Assembly (NCBI GenBank): GCA_039707465.1
Contig: CM077646.1
Coordinates: forward strand, 81,926,715 to 81,990,714
Direction of reading: 5' to 3'
From: Rhabdophis nuchalis
Taxonomy: Eukaryota > Chordata > Lepidosauria > Squamata > Natricidae
Length of the DNA: 64,000 bases
The notes below the pieces were generated by a model that ran no database searches, was not told the DNA's origin, and worked only from the letters and a program-made list of their open reading frames with translations. Of this stretch, positions 32,828 to 45,990 are shown piece by piece. The position numbers and the translations under genes were made by a program. How positions within the stretch are numbered: position 1 is the first letter of the stretch; each line of letters begins with the position of its first letter.

Positions 32828-35363
32828 CATTTGTCTATGAGATTCAACAGTTACTTTTTGGGCTGCCCAGAAGCATTCACCTTTTTTCTTTTACAGTTTG
32901 TACAGCAAAATCTTACAATGCTGAGGTAATGATATTGGAATCAATACAATGTGGATATTAATTACAGAAAGAAAAATTCTTTTTGAATAAGACACAACAT
33001 CCACTAAAAAACCTAGAGGTCTGAATTTCTTCTCCTAAAGATTTAGCGTTTTGATAGCTTGGTTTATTTTATTTTTTACATATTAAACATTAAAAACAGA
33101 ATGGAGTACACGCTCTGAATATCAATTTCTCACCTTTCCTTTCAATTTGATATATCCATTAAAACTAAATCTTGCCACTGGGAAAAAAAACCATGAGAAA
33201 TAAGTAATTTTGCACTTTGCTCAGAGCAAGTCAGTACATGAAGCTTTATTTAAACAACATACAACATCTATGCTAACTTGAAATGCAAATTCTGGAGAAC
33301 TATTCATCTATTATACTGAAATTCTTCAGTTCAGTAGTTGGGATCACAGAAGTCCAGGTTCTTCCACTGGCTTTTAAAAACCCAAACAGATTTAAATCCA
33401 GCTGGGATCAGTTTATCTTATATGATTCTGCTTGAATTTTTTTCAGTTTAAAGCTCCCTTCACTGCTGCTTGGGGAAAAAAGAGAACTCTGTAAGCAATA
33501 GTGTGTTAAATAAAATCAATAAATGAAAAAGTACAATTAAGTAGGAAATTTAATAGTAAAAAAGAATAAGCCTCTCCTTTTATTCAGTTCTTTCTTACTA
33601 TTAAAGTGTCTGTTAATACTGTAGCAAAGTTTATTTTATGTGTTTCTTACATAAATTTTTAATATTTTTTTTCACTGATGATTGTCAGGATTCATTTTTT
33701 GATTTTTAAAGTTTGCCATATTTTACTTTGTAAGCCAACTTCAAAACTTGACATTAAAAGGCAAAATAGTAATCAATACAAATTTGGATTCCCCCCCCCC
33801 CCCAAAGTAGTGCGGTTGAATAGTTTTATGATTAAATTTTCATAAAATAGAAAAGACAGTATCTTTAAGGTTTGTCAATACATTGCATATACCTCTGAGT
33901 TGGCAAGATGCAGGCAACACTATTGGCCTCCAAGATAGTCTTTAAATTGGTAATTTTAGCTTGCATAGAATATAATGATCATTCTTAAAATAAAACTGGA
34001 CTTTGATTATGATTGTGGTACTCTCTGCCCACAATATGTAAAAATGACAGTTACCATTTTACTGTTAGTGACAATATGATTAGGCTGGTGATCTAGTTTA
34101 CACATTTTACATCTTTTCTTTCACGTCTTACATTATGTGGGAGGCTTAATAGACAAAAATCATGATGGATAACAAAGGTCAATATCACTCCCATTCAACT
34201 ATTGTCAGGTAACTGTAAAGCTTCCCCCCCCCCCCAGATAATTTGAGGAAAAGATCAAGCTCTCTTTCAGAGTTCTCTAAAAATTTCAGAAATTTGCTAG
34301 TACCAATCTCAGAATTTGCTTCAAAATGGGCAACCATGCCACATCAAAAGCCTTTACACATCAAATAAACCAAGTATTGCCAATCCTAGGTTTTTTTCTG
34401 ATTATATATGAAAGATCACAACTAATATTATTGTAAAAGGATAGTCATAAATAATATTTTCTATGGTCTATAAACTAAGGTGGGGTTTCAAATTTTGTCA
34501 TTAAAGGGACTGCCCCAAAGCTTACACAATAAAACGAATATGTATCCATTATATCACCTACAGTATATAAAATCAGTTTTAAAAACCTAATTAAAAAGTT
34601 GAAAAAATAGTTAATATTGGAGCAAAAAAAGACTGGACCTGGAATAGCTATATGTGACATAACCTATAAACTATTCCACATATAGCTTTCAGAAGAACTA
34701 TAATGTATTTAAAATTATTAATGTCTTTCTCTGTAACTTTTTATTAAATGCTATAAAAGTGAGAATAGTTTTTACAAGCATCCTTACTAGTAGAAATAAT
34801 GCTGTTATAATAATGTTATAGCAACGTCATTTAAGAAACAATGCATAATTCATCTTGCTTCTTTCCTTGCTTGGAATATTGCTTTATGAATTCAAAAGTA
34901 TTCTGCATGAAATATAAAGAAAGAATGACGTTGTTGCTTAGAAAATCTAAGAGCTTTATTATAATGTCAATGTAGAATGCCTTTCGTATAATCCCAGAAT
35001 TTCCTAATTTTATTTTCCAATTTTGTGTCTGTTTAATTTGTACCTCCTTAGAAAGAGTTTTTAAACTGATAAGCAACTCCACATAACTTTTTCTGTTACT
35101 TTCCTGCTTGCTCTGGAGCTTTTTCAGCCATTCAAGATGTTGGTTTCCTGTGATGAAGATGGAGAAATCCTGCTTTCTCTGGCTTCTTGATTACAAATAT
35201 ATAATTTATTAAGTGATAAATACCACAACGGAGCAATTTAAACAAAGAGAGACAAAATAAGTTTTTTGCTTACCAATTAAAGTTACTTTTTAACTTGGTA
35301 AGAACTCTGTACAAGCTATAAATCTGTTTTCGTACAATTAATAATTAGTAAGTAGTAAGCAGT
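32828..35363. other. Non-coding sequence
   Basis: About 2.5 kb of AT-rich DNA with poly-C runs at about 33791-33803 and 34224-34236. No gene, RNA or transposon recognised. Confidence 0.5.
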
Positions 35364-35479
35364 TTGAACCACTTCAAACTCTATTGCAGAAAACACAACT
35401 TCAGCAACAGAGTGGTCAACACCTGGAATGCTCTACTCAACCCCGTTGTTACAGCCTCAAACCCTCACAGCTTCAACCT

Positions 35480-36193
35480 GAGTGGCTGTGGCTTCCGGCG
35501 CCCCGGTTCAGCCAGATTATTCCAACACTGGCCATTGGGGGCGAAACACCGGCCCCCGTGGAGAGGGCGCGCAATTTGGGTGTCCTCCTGGATTCCCGGC
35601 TGTCTATGGAAGATCACGTGGCAGCCGTGGCCAGGGGGGCATTCCATCAGGTACGCTTGATGCGCCAATTGCGCCCCTTACTGGATCGGGGTGCCCTACG
35701 CACAGTCACTCAAGCACTCGTCACCTCTCGACTCGACTACTGTAATGCTCTCTACATGGGGCTTCCCTTGAGGTGCACCCGAAAGCTGCAGCTAGTCCAG
35801 AACGCAGCCGCGCGGGTGATTATGGGAGCGCCTAGACACTCCCACATAACACCTATCCTGCGCGAGCTGCACTGGCTCCCTGTGGTCTTTCGGGTGCGCT
35901 TCAAGGTCTTGACGACCATCTTTAAAGCGCTCCATGGCTCGGGGCCTAGTTATATGCGAGACCGCCTCCTGCCCCATACATCCCTCAGACCGATACGCTC
36001 CCACAGAGAGGGCCTCCTCAGGGTGCCGTCGGCTGGACAATGCCGACTGGCGACACCCAGGGGAAGAGCCTTCTCTGTGGCTGGGCCAGCCCTCTGGAAC
36101 GACCTACCCCCTGAACTCCGCACCATCTCTGACCTCCGCCTCTTCCGCAAGTGTCTGAAGACACATTTATTCCATCTAGCCGGCCTACCGTAA
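35480..36193 (+). pseudogene. C-terminal part of L2 reverse transcriptase (copy E)
   Basis: An open stretch of about 238 codons from EWLWLPAPRFSQIIP to LKTHLFHLAGLP, lacking endonuclease and YADD. The ATG at 35384 belongs to the host LINE, so the apparent 269-codon protein is an accidental fusion across the insertion junction. Confidence 0.88.
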
Positions 36194-36386
36194 CCCCCTG
36201 TATTGACCATTAGACAGTTTTAAATTTGGGATTTTAATTCGGTTTTTAGCACAGGTTTTACTAGAATAAGTTTTTTAAATTTTATATGTTTTGTATGTAT
36301 TTTAACATTCCTGTGCGCCGCCCTGGGTCCGTTTGGAGAAGGGCGGGATATAAATTTAATAAAATAAAAAAATAAAAATAAAAAAC
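35480..36386 (+). mobile_element. L2-clade LINE copy E, 5'-truncated, nested
   Basis: Similarity to the other copies begins at gagtggctgtggcttccgg and runs to the hairpin cgccgccctgggtcc...gaagggcggg at 36316-36350 and an A-rich tail of aataaaataa-type units. It lies inside the old LINE above. The flanks share only aacct, a short or uncertain target duplication. Residues [20 protein letters not shown] match copy F. Confidence 0.88.
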
Positions 36387-36444
36387 CTCAAACTGTCTAC
36401 TGTGGACCTCACCCCATTCTTAAGAGGTCTGTAAAGGGGGCGTA

Positions 36445-36576
36445 GTTGGATTCAAATAATTTAACGACCAGTTCTCTACCCTAATGATTTCTTCCAATAA
36501 CCTGTTCACCAAACTGCTCAGAAAGTTAACAACTGGTTCTCCCGAAGTGGTGTGAACTGGATGAATCCCACCACTG
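36445..36576. mobile_element. hAT MITE (CAGTGGTGGGATTCAA family), left tip lost
   Basis: Body and right end (gatgaatcccaccactg) match the copy at 22053-22189. The left tip is degraded to gttggattcaa. ggcgta occurs on both sides (36439-36444 and 36577-36582), the remnant of a longer target duplication. Confidence 0.75.
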
Positions 36577-36677
36577 GGCGTACATATACACACCAGCGTG
36601 CCCACCATCCCTGTTTTACTGTCCTCATTTATTTGTATTTACTTCCTTTGTTCATATTTATGTTAATACCTACACTT

Positions 36678-36840
36678 CAATGGTGGGTTGCTAACCGGTT
36701 TGCTACTGGTTCTCTCATGCTCATGCGCACGCAACACTTCTGTGCATGCGCAGAAACATCCGGGTGGGTGGGCAGAGCCTCCCACCACCACCACTACTGG
36801 TTCAGCCGAACCTGGCTAAACTGGCAGCAACCCACTTCTG
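36678..36840. mobile_element. hAT MITE, 163 bp
   Basis: Left end caatggtgggttgct and right end agcaacccacttctg match at 12 of 15 positions as inverted repeats. A perfect 8-bp duplication, ctacactt, lies at 36670-36677 and 36841-36848. The interior has atgcgcacgc and tgcatgcgca, themselves inverted. Confidence 0.88.
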
Positions 36841-36893
36841 CTACACTTGTTATCTTGTACCTGTTTGACAAACAAACAAACAAACAAACAAAC

Positions 36894-39800
36894 ACATACT
36901 GTGTTCTTCTAAAGAAAGCATGAAATAAAGTGAATAAGTGTAAATTATAAAATACTTTGCATCAATAAAAAAGTTGAACTCTCGAATGAAATGAGTGGTT
37001 TATGGTACGAGTAAACATGCAAGAGAATAAATGGAATGTTTGAATGAAATGCATTCAAAGTTATGTAGTACACTCTTTATCCTTTAATATAATTATAGAC
37101 TTGATTGTTTAATGTATGAGTAGGAAATGTTTGTGATGACATTAGAGGTGCATAGACTGGGGCTATGAATGTCTATGCACTTTTGTATGCAAATGATGCC
37201 TAAACCAAAATATTTTCCAATGAATTCCAAATGAACACTATGTTGGAACATGGAATATAAATAGAAAAATTAATTAATCAATAATTAAGGTACTTGGGTC
37301 TGGCAGAAGAAAATGGAGTGAGTCACTGCAAATTAGATGTGAATAGAGGGAAAAGGGATTTAGTTATAGCCCCGCTTTTTTCTTTAGTTCGATCTTTTTT
37401 ATCATTATTCTTTTTTATTTTATTATTTTGTATTCTGTATAACTTTGCTTATCCCAAAAGAAAATAGATGATTCTCAGCAGATATACAGAGGAAATTAAG
37501 TTGTTGGTTTTTTCTTGCCCTTTTTATTTGTAGTTTACTGGATGTTAGAATAGACATACTGTAATGTACCTTAAGAGAGGCAGGCTTGGAAAAATACAAT
37601 AATGACTTTTCACAGAAAACTATTACAAGAAAAGGACCAGTAAAAGGAGTGCTTAATGGAATGTATTTTCTTTTTTTTTTTTACTTCTATCAAGACTGAC
37701 ACAGGGAGAGTAACACCAAACGGACACTTCTTTCAGTTAATTATACAGCAACAAGGCATATGATACCACATATGTCTATTTTGATGTGCTACATATAGTT
37801 TTAGATGGATGATTCCAATTACTTCAATTCCTTTTTGCCTAGTAAGCGTCCTTTGAAATATAACCTTGCAAGAGACACGTAGTTTGCTTTTAACATCATA
37901 CTGACTCATCGTGTTTATTTATTTTAAAATGTCACCCTTGATTTCATTCAGTAATTGTCTGAATTTTCAGTACAGATCGTGTCAACATTTGCATGAATTC
38001 ATTAAACAATAGATCCTTCCATTTATTCATGCTGCTCAACTGACGTGGCCAAGATGACCTGCCAGAGAGGTCCTGATTATTAACTAGCAAATCCAAAACT
38101 GTTTGTTTGTATTTTGCTTCCCTTCCTTCCCCCACTGTGGTTATATAACTGAATCGGAAGCAGGAATATACCGTAATTTTCTTTCCTCCACCTTTAGGAT
38201 AGAATGTATGAAGTAACGCAAGGACGATCTCAGGCAAACTGCCAGTATCCCTGAATAATTGATTGCTATGGTGAAGCAGGGGTTGACAATCTGCAAAATC
38301 CAAAACTGCATAGATTAAAACAAGAAGGGCCATTTTTTGTATGAATCTGAACTTATTTATTGAACTGGGTTTTTTTTAATAGAAAAAAATATATTAACCA
38401 TTTCTTTTCAAAAATCCACGTTGACTTTTGGGTCAAAGTGCCTACAGTTGAACTGTAAGAAAACATGTTCTTGCCTATATCTTCCTGTTTGGCAGGCGCA
38501 GGCAACCAAAACGTTATTGCAAGCAACCAGAATACTACATTGTTGATCACCTATATTACAAGAATCTTGCCAGACTGTCTGCTTTCCTTTGGGAAACAGC
38601 AGATATAGGACTAAGATATAGAACATTTCCTCCCTGAAATGAATTCCAAGTTGGAATGTCTGCTTATTCCCCTATATTCCCCATTGCTGTCATGTGATGC
38701 TTTGTAACATTTTTCCCATTCACGGAGCTGGGGTAGGCATGGGTTGCGCATAACACATCTGGCCCATGGGGCACCAGTTTGACAATCCTGCGTAGAGGTG
38801 CTTCCTCTCCTTCAACCATACTGTCACATCTAGCTTCCCCCTTTTCATCCAGATCCAAATCAGGTAGTCTTAATCTTTCACATTCCTTTATATCTTCAAC
38901 TGTTTTATGATTAACTAGGTAGATATTTACAGAGATTCTGAAGATCTTGCACTGAGCAGGATTTGGAACTAAAAAGGCCTGGTTTTCTGAGCACCGAAGG
39001 GGAGAATTTCAATGAACTGAATCCAGTCTGCCCTATTTGTAGCAGTCCCCTTTTTCATGTAAATATTTGGAAGAGTTGGGTAAAGGTGCAGAGCAGTACA
39101 TGAATTATAAAATATAATTCTGTAACCATTTTAGTGGTGATTTTCTGCATCTAATATACTGGAATTTAAGAACTCTTAAACAGAGATTTCAGAAATTCAT
39201 AATTGGATTACACTGATCCTTGTGTGGATGTCATATTACTTTATGCTAATGTATGCCTTTGCCAAGATCTCAAACCAATGAATCATTATTTTGAATACTC
39301 AATGGAATGCCTCCATTTTTTATTACATTTCTCTTACTCCTGGCAGTAGTTATACACTTAATTTTATTATGAACTGGTAGCATCAGTATATTAATCATTG
39401 GTTATTTTCTTTGGTTTAATTTCATACTGTATGTGCTTATTAAATGGTTCTTCATTTATTCTACAAGGTTTATGTTTGTTACAATCTTCTCAAACATAAA
39501 TAACAATAGTCTTTTTTTTTAACTGAAAGCTTTATTTCTATTATTCAGAAAACTGTTTAATAGATACAAACTAAATAATTGCTGGGCAAGCCAGTTAATC
39601 TCATGTACACGTCACAGTCTTTTCATTTTCTTCTTCTTTTTTAATTATTGTTTTATTTTCAATTTACTCAAGCCTATTTGCATACTACTGAAAGAAATTG
39701 AATACCTTGATCACTTTTATTAGTTTTAAGTATATCTGTAACCAGCTATTCCTACAATATAATTTGCTTAACATATTATGCAAAATATGCATGTTAGAGA

Positions 39801-40348
39801 TGGACTACAAAGATATATTCATACATAGGTAAGACACAGTGGAGCTAATTAATATGTTTAAAGAGATGCAATGGAGCAAATCCCAGGTGTGACTTGTAAA
39901 TATCAATAAATAATGCTTGAAACTATTTAGAAGGTCAATGCAAATTCTGGTACTATCTCGTATTTATATAGATCACAAGTGGGCTGAAGAATCTCATTCA
40001 TAACAATAGGCTAAGGAACAAAAGTGCATATTCTAAATCCCATGATGTCTCAGCTAGTATTAGGTTTGTTCTAACCAAGGAAAAGAAAGCACAACATATT
40101 TATCCTGGTTCTTCTTGCACCAAATTGGCCTCATGACAAGTGGAACTGTGAAAATGAGGAAAATGGTGGCAGAAATCACAATGAAATTGGGCTTCTTTAT
40201 TAAAAACTCCTTATTAAGAGTTTATTATAAATCTGGGTAGTTTATAAATAACACAATTATTAATTATTAAAATGCAACCTGAAGGTTAAACATAAAAAAT
40301 AAAATCAGAAGAAAGCCAATGTGGAAATAAATGCAGCAAAGAAAATAG
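36894..40348. other. Non-coding sequence
   Basis: About 3.4 kb without a supported gene. A scrap at about 38745-38792 (catctggcccatgggg, then cagtttgacaatcctgc) resembles the right end of the GGTGTCAAACTC MITE family. A 129-codon minus-strand frame at 37944-38333 starts with a hydrophobic stretch but matches no family I know. Confidence 0.45.
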
Positions 40349-40356
40349 TACTGTAT

Positions 40357-40530
40357 CAGTGGTGGGTTTCTGCAGGTTCGCACCTACTCGCGAGAGCCGG
40401 ATGGTGAAATTCAGAGAGCTGGTGAGAGGAGGTTCCACCAGCGGACCCGGAAGTAAGTCTGCCCCGCCGCTGCCGGTGATCTAACAAGAAGGAAAGGAAA
40501 GGAAAGGAAAGGAAGGAAGGAAGGAAGGAA

Positions 40531-40616
<86 letters not shown>

Positions 40617-40793
40617 ATTTATTATCACAACTGAGACCAAAATTTTGGTTGCTAAGCAAGAGCGTTGTTAAATGAGTTTCACCACATTTTACAAGTTGGC
40701 CACTCCCACCCAGTCACATGACTGCCAAGCCATGCCCACAAAATAGGCCACACCTACAGAGTAGGTTCTAAAAAAAATTGAAACCCACCACTA
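40357..40793. mobile_element. hAT MITE (CAGTGGTGGGTTTC family) with internal microsatellite
   Basis: The left end cagtggtgggtttc and right end gaaacccaccacta are inverted repeats. Flanks tactgtat (40349-40356) and tactgtgt (40794-40801) match at 7 of 8 bases. A GAAA-rich array of about 130 bp has grown inside it. Confidence 0.82.
40488..40617. repeat. (GGAAA)n/(GGAA)n/(GAAA)n microsatellite
   Basis: Purine-only array passing from ggaaa to ggaa to gaaa units. Frames rich in FFLSFFLS are artefacts of it. Confidence 0.92.
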
Positions 40794-40909
40794 TACTGTG
40801 TATAAGAAATCAGAATTACAAAACCTCATAAAATGAAGCGATTGTCACCTAATACCAATCCATAATGTAGACAGCAAAGGAAGCTTTGTGAAGTATAAAT
40901 AGATAGAAA

Positions 40910-41035
<126 letters not shown>

Positions 41036-41042
41036 TTTTTTT

Positions 41043-41097
41043 TAAAATCACATTTATATCCCGCCCTTCTCCATGAAGGACCCAGGGCGGCGCACAG
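41043..41097 (-). mobile_element. L2 3'-tail fragment inside GATA arrays
   Basis: atatcccgcccttctcc...acccagggcggcgcac is the complement of the terminal L2 hairpin seen in copies E and F. Only about 55 bp of the element is present, with GATA repeat on both sides. Confidence 0.75.
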
Positions 41098-41180
<83 letters not shown>

Positions 41181-41181
41181 G
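41098..41181. repeat. (GATA)n array, right part
   Basis: About 20 GATA units. Confidence 0.92.
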
Positions 41182-41189
41182 ATATTCTC

Positions 41190-41282
41190 TATTTATTAAT
41201 TAAATTTATTTGCCACCTATCTCACCACAGATGATTCTGGGAGGCTTACAACACTAAAAGCAATAAAATCATTAAAATAGAA
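41190..41282 (-). mobile_element. LINE/SINE 3'-tail fragment with decayed hairpin
   Basis: Its minus strand has gtaagcctcccagaatca and taggtggcaaataaattt, matching the tail fragment at 5308-5393 in layout. It ends in an AT-rich tail toward 41190. Confidence 0.45.
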
Positions 41283-42952
41283 CATTCTAATAACAAATTA
41301 CAGTTTGAACAAATGGCTGACTGTGCATCAAACTGATAACAATAATAAAACAAATTATAATTAAAGATGGCCAAGGATTCTTTTTCATAAATACTGTAGA
41401 TGCATGCAGGATTTCCCTGACTAGTGGACATTTGAACATCCTGAGAAACAGATATTTAGGTATGATGAAGAAGGCATTTCTTCTAATAACCTGGCCACAT
41501 AGTACTAAACTCACCAAATAATGCCACCACTTTCCCCCTGCAACTACAGTAAAAGTAAATCAAGTAATTTGGCATAATATGGCTATACTGATCATATATG
41601 TATACAGTATATCTCAAACTGATGTGGCTTGAATGTTTTGAAAAACGTGAAAGTAAAGATATTGGTTTAATGTCTTTGGACATTTCTTCAATTCAAAACA
41701 TTTTCTGTCTTATAACAGTTACCTATTAGCACCTCAGTTACATTGCTTTTGTTTTCAGTTCATTAATTACCATTTGAATTGGCACAATCTTCATCCCATA
41801 AAATATAGCAAAGAAAAGGCCAAACAAAAATCTTCTCCCAGATCCTTCAAATTTGCCAACAAAAAGCAGAAAATCTGTGTTTAATTAACTCAGATCATTT
41901 GAGTGATTTTTCTTGTCAAAATAACTACATGAGATTTTTATTTTTTCCCTTAACTTCATGTTAGAGAGATGTTGCTATGTAGAGCAAATGCAGCATTTAA
42001 GTCTCTTTTATCATAATTGTGTTTCTCTCTCTGTTTTCCTACAATTTTATTTTCCATGGGAAAGTGTATGGATATAGCATATGAATAATGATTTCTCGCC
42101 TAATGACTAATGTTATATATCAAGATTATCAAGACATGTTCCCTTGTAATCATATGCCTGTCCCTAGATATATATAGAAAAAGGGTGTTGTTGTTTAATT
42201 CAGTGGTGCTTCTAATAAAATTAGAGATCTACAAATGAGGGAAGTTAGGTGCTGTGGGTACAGATGTGACAAAAGGAATGGTTTCAATCTTGGGGATTTT
42301 GTTTTCTCGGCTCAGAGGAGTAAGAAATATGCCAGATATAGAACAGGGGATTTGTGTAGCCATACTGTTTTTCTTATCTTGTAAGTGGAGGCTGGGCACA
42401 GTGTACCTACTCCATTCAGACTTCATGGCTATCCGTAAATTACTTCTGGGTGCCCCCATTCACGACAGCAGAATGGGACTCATTACCAACATTGTTATTT
42501 GTTTGTTCCACTACTTGAAAACGTATTTTGGTTGTTACTGGGCCAAACTAGACAAGAATGCATTTTTGTCTGGTTTGGTCATTTTTAATGTAAATCAATG
42601 GATGAATAAAAAAGGGAGGAAGAATGGGAAGGAGGACAAGAAAGAGGAGAAGGGGAAAAGGGGGAAAGGGGAAAGTAGAAAGGAAATTCCTGTCAAATGA
42701 CAAGATTTCTTACAAAATCTAGCATGCATGTTGTTCATATTAAAACTGCAACAAGTGGAATAATAAAGCTTTCTACCTGATTATGAGAATTTGGATTGCT
42801 TTATTTTCTAAAATCCATCTGTGTATCTTGTCTAGTTTGTAATGCTTCAGTGTGGGCAAGAAAAGGAATCTTTTCTGGACTGTGTTCAATATGGACACAA
42901 TTGTATTGTGTTTTCTCTAGCTGAGACAGTTGGAATCTTGCACAAGCTTAGT
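41283..42952. other. Non-coding sequence
   Basis: No gene supported. A 148-codon plus-strand frame at 42254-42700 ends in a purine-rich Lys/Glu/Gly tract and has no recognised domain, so I treat it as chance. Confidence 0.45.
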
Positions 42953-43021
<69 letters not shown>

Positions 43022-43087
43022 TTATCTATCTACCTACCTACCTACCTACCTACCTACCTACCTATCTATCTATCTATCTATCTATCA
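42953..43087. repeat. (TATC)n/(TACC)n microsatellite
   Basis: About 17 CTAT units, eight CTAC units, then CTAT again. It is a GATA/GGTA array on the other strand. YLSIYL and YLPTYL frames are artefacts. Confidence 0.92.
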
Positions 43088-44401
43088 ATCAACTGTCATC
43101 TATCATATATCATCTATATCTATGATCTATCTATCCACAGATATAAAGCTTAAAGGCTACTGTAAAGACAAAAAAAAATGTAGGGACTCAGTAGGGCCAG
43201 ACCTTCAGAATTAAAATGATTTTCAGTTTCTGTTGTTTGTTCAAAAATACAGCCATTTGCTTTGGACTAATGAAGTTGTTACTCAGTAATAATGGTACCC
43301 AGAGGTCTCCAGACTATTCATTTGTTAGGAGCGAAGTCATTTATCAGCTGGATAAGGCTTATTTCTATGAGACTGCTTTGCAAACTGCAGTGAATTTCCA
43401 GCTACAAAACACAGCTTCAGCAATTATAGCTTGAACTCGATATAGCTGCTTCAATTTTATTCATACATTCCCCTTCTTTAGAGTGAAAAACATATTGCTC
43501 CACACTGTTGGAAATCAAGAATATTGCAGCAATACCATTCAAACAAGGCATAATAGTCAGCAAAGAGACAATGGAGCATGAAGTCATAGCAACAATCTTT
43601 TATAGTAAGTGCTATTTTTTCCCTTCGTTATCTGGGAAGGATGATCTTTCTAGAATCTCCTGTCCTTGGAATCAGTGAGTGTTGTAGGTTGATTTATAAA
43701 GCTCAAAGAGAACAAGTTTAATATTGTACTCAAGTTATCCTACCTTGGCAGCTGTTTGGATGGCCCTACTAATAGACAATATGGTTGTCATCAAGTGGCA
43801 AATTCTCCAAGGACAGACTACCAACAAGATGCTGGAGGACAGAACTCTTTAGGGCGTGTGGTCCATCTTGGGATCCAAATCTTGCCCCTTTCTGAATCCA
43901 TATCTAAGGTTCACATGAATTTGATTACACATACAATAGGGGGATAGTTCTTCTTTTTCACTGGCAAAAAAATAATAATTATATTAAAACAAATTAAAAT
44001 GCACAGGTAAGGTTTTCATAGAAACTTCCTTTCTTAGTATTTTCTGCTCGTGATTTCTGGCTATAAGCCACTTTAAGCAAGAAATGACACTGTTAAAGTT
44101 GCATTGGGATTAGCTGTTGAATTAACTCTTTGGGATGGCCAATCATTAAGAAAACCGATATCACTTTGATATATTTCATCCTATTGTACTCAGAATGAAG
44201 TTTTATCCTCAAAAGGGCCATGACTCTAATCTGGAAAAACACCGCTATAAATCTGTTCCTTCTCTGTAGTATTCCCATCCTCTGCACAGCTCTGCATGTT
44301 TTAGCTTCTTTGCCTATGTCTCTTTCCTGGTGGACTAAGTTATGCTGGTGAAGGTCTCTACAAATGCGTACGCCACCAGTGATGTAGCTTATCTTATAAT
44401 T
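43088..44401. other. Non-coding sequence
   Basis: No gene, RNA or repeat recognised. Confidence 0.45.
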
Positions 44402-44409
44402 CACTAAAT

Positions 44410-44609
44410 CAGAGGTGTCAAACTTGATTTCATTGAGGGCCACATCGGGATTGTATTTGACCTTGGAGGGAGGTGGAGGGGGGTGGCCAGGTAATGGGCG
44501 TGTCAAGGCTCCGTGTTTGGCTGTGAAATCCTCCTGCAGCCTTTTGCCAGAGAAAATGGAGCTGGGAAAGGCTGGATCTGGCCCATGGGCCTTGAGTTTG
44601 ACACCCCTG
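44410..44609. mobile_element. hAT MITE (GGTGTCAAACTC family), complete
   Basis: Ends cagaggtgtcaaacttg and ccttgagtttgacacccctg, 200 bp, with a perfect 8-bp duplication cactaaat at 44402-44409 and 44610-44617. The interior keeps the family's gagggccacat and gatctggccc blocks. Confidence 0.92.
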
Positions 44610-44617
44610 CACTAAAT

Positions 44618-45701
44618 GAATAATCTGCTGTGTCCTATTGGCTCTGAGAAAACAAACTATTCTGTTAAGATATCTAGTCAAAATCTGCTGTTCGTTAGGA
44701 TTTCTGCATAAATTTAAGACCTCCTAAAACACCTTCATCAGCTACACTCTGCAGAGCAACTTTTTTTACCCATGATGATTGCTATAGAACCGTCTATAAT
44801 TGCAGAACTTCCCTAGGTACTGATTAAACTCATGGTGAGTGTTTACATATATATCTTCTGTGCAGGTTAATAATGTCATCTGCTTTCACAAGCAAATGAA
44901 TAATGCTTCTAATTTATCTTTTTGTTCTAGATGCAATTAGTCCATTTTCTTCCCATCAATTAAGTAGCTTTTCTGACAAGGTATTTTATAGCACAAAGGA
45001 AGATGTTTATTTATGATAGGCCAAACTATATAAACTCCTCAGCAAAAAAGGAAGTCAGGGGAGGCAGAAGGGGAGGGTTGAATCCTGGAATTCCAAAGTA
45101 CATTTACTTTTCTTAAATTAGCCACTCTTCTGAGAGCTGGACAAGTTATCCCATTTCTACAAGTTAGGGTCATTTTACAAGCAGGTCATAAACCCAATAA
45201 GCAAGCAGTGGCATAATTTTAATACAGTCTAATTACAAAGGAAATGGTCTTCCTATGAATAGTTAAAGTTTATATAGCAAAGCATTCTTTGCCATCAAAG
45301 TCAAACAAAGGCCTACAGTTTCAAGACAGCTCCATGGTAAGAAGTAGGTATAGCAAGAACTATTTATAGCAAAGAACAACATAAGTCAAAGTTGTTCAAT
45401 TCCAAGATATACTTATATGAGATCTAAGATACGGGAAGTTCCAGTCTTTCATAAGCAGTTAACATTGATTGATCTTGATTTTTGTTCTCAGACTGATCCT
45501 GAGTAGATCTCCTTCATGACCTCCTTCCTCTTCACACAGAAGAGATATTGTTAAACCCTAGGGTCAGGAATGGTGGGTCATAATATTCCCTTATTGGTGT
45601 CTTTTATCTAAATAATAACAAGGTATTAAATTTATACGTGACTCCCAGAAACTTTGGTTGGTTAATTGACTCTTCAGCTATAAGAACAGCTAACCAAGAT
45701 T
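44618..45701. other. Non-coding sequence
   Basis: No feature supported. Confidence 0.45.
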
Positions 45702-45709
45702 TTCTAAAT

Positions 45710-45964
45710 CAGGGGTCCCCAACCCCCAGGCCACAGACCACTAGTAGGCCACGGCCTATTCAGAACCAGGCTGTGTGAACAGTGAGTGACCGTATGTGCA
45801 GAACCACTTGCTTGAAGCTCCATTTGTGTGAGCAGTGGGTGCGCGCGCACATCTCTCATGCAAATGGAGCTTCTTGAGAGTGTGTTCATATGCCTATTAC
45901 TCATACAGAACCATCCCCTCCCCTCCCAGCTGGGCTGCCAAGCCAGAAAGGTTGGAGGCCACTG
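45710..45964. mobile_element. hAT MITE (GGGGTCCCCAACC family)
   Basis: The left end caggggtccccaacccc pairs with the right end ggttggaggccactg. Flanks ttctaaat (45702-45709) and ttttaaat (45965-45972) match at 7 of 8 bases. An internal gctccatttgtgtgagcag has an inverted partner near 45858. Confidence 0.8.
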
Positions 45965-45990
45965 TTTTAAATCTTCCCTAGTTTCCCTAC

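Larger units (their letters stand above)
35364..36893 (+). pseudogene. Old LINE 3' end interrupted by three later insertions
   Basis: The coding end reads NFSNRVVNTWNALLNPVV then NPHSFNL, breaks at the L2 insertion (35480-36386), and resumes in frame after it with the last dozen or so codons and a TAA at about 36431. The 3' UTR is then cut by MITEs at 36445-36576 and 36678-36840, and ends in a (CAAA)n tail at 36868-36893 after ctgtttgacaaa. The RVVNTWN block is typical of the RT C-terminus in CR1/Jockey-like LINEs. The clade cannot be fixed. Confidence 0.65.

Noticed and set aside
35384..36193. A 269-codon protein gene
   Set aside because: Its first about 30 codons come from an older LINE and the rest from an inserted L2 copy; the frame is accidental across the junction.
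42254..42700. 148-codon plus-strand frame
   Set aside because: No recognised domain; it ends in a purine-rich Lys/Glu/Gly tract and lies in AT-rich non-coding DNA.
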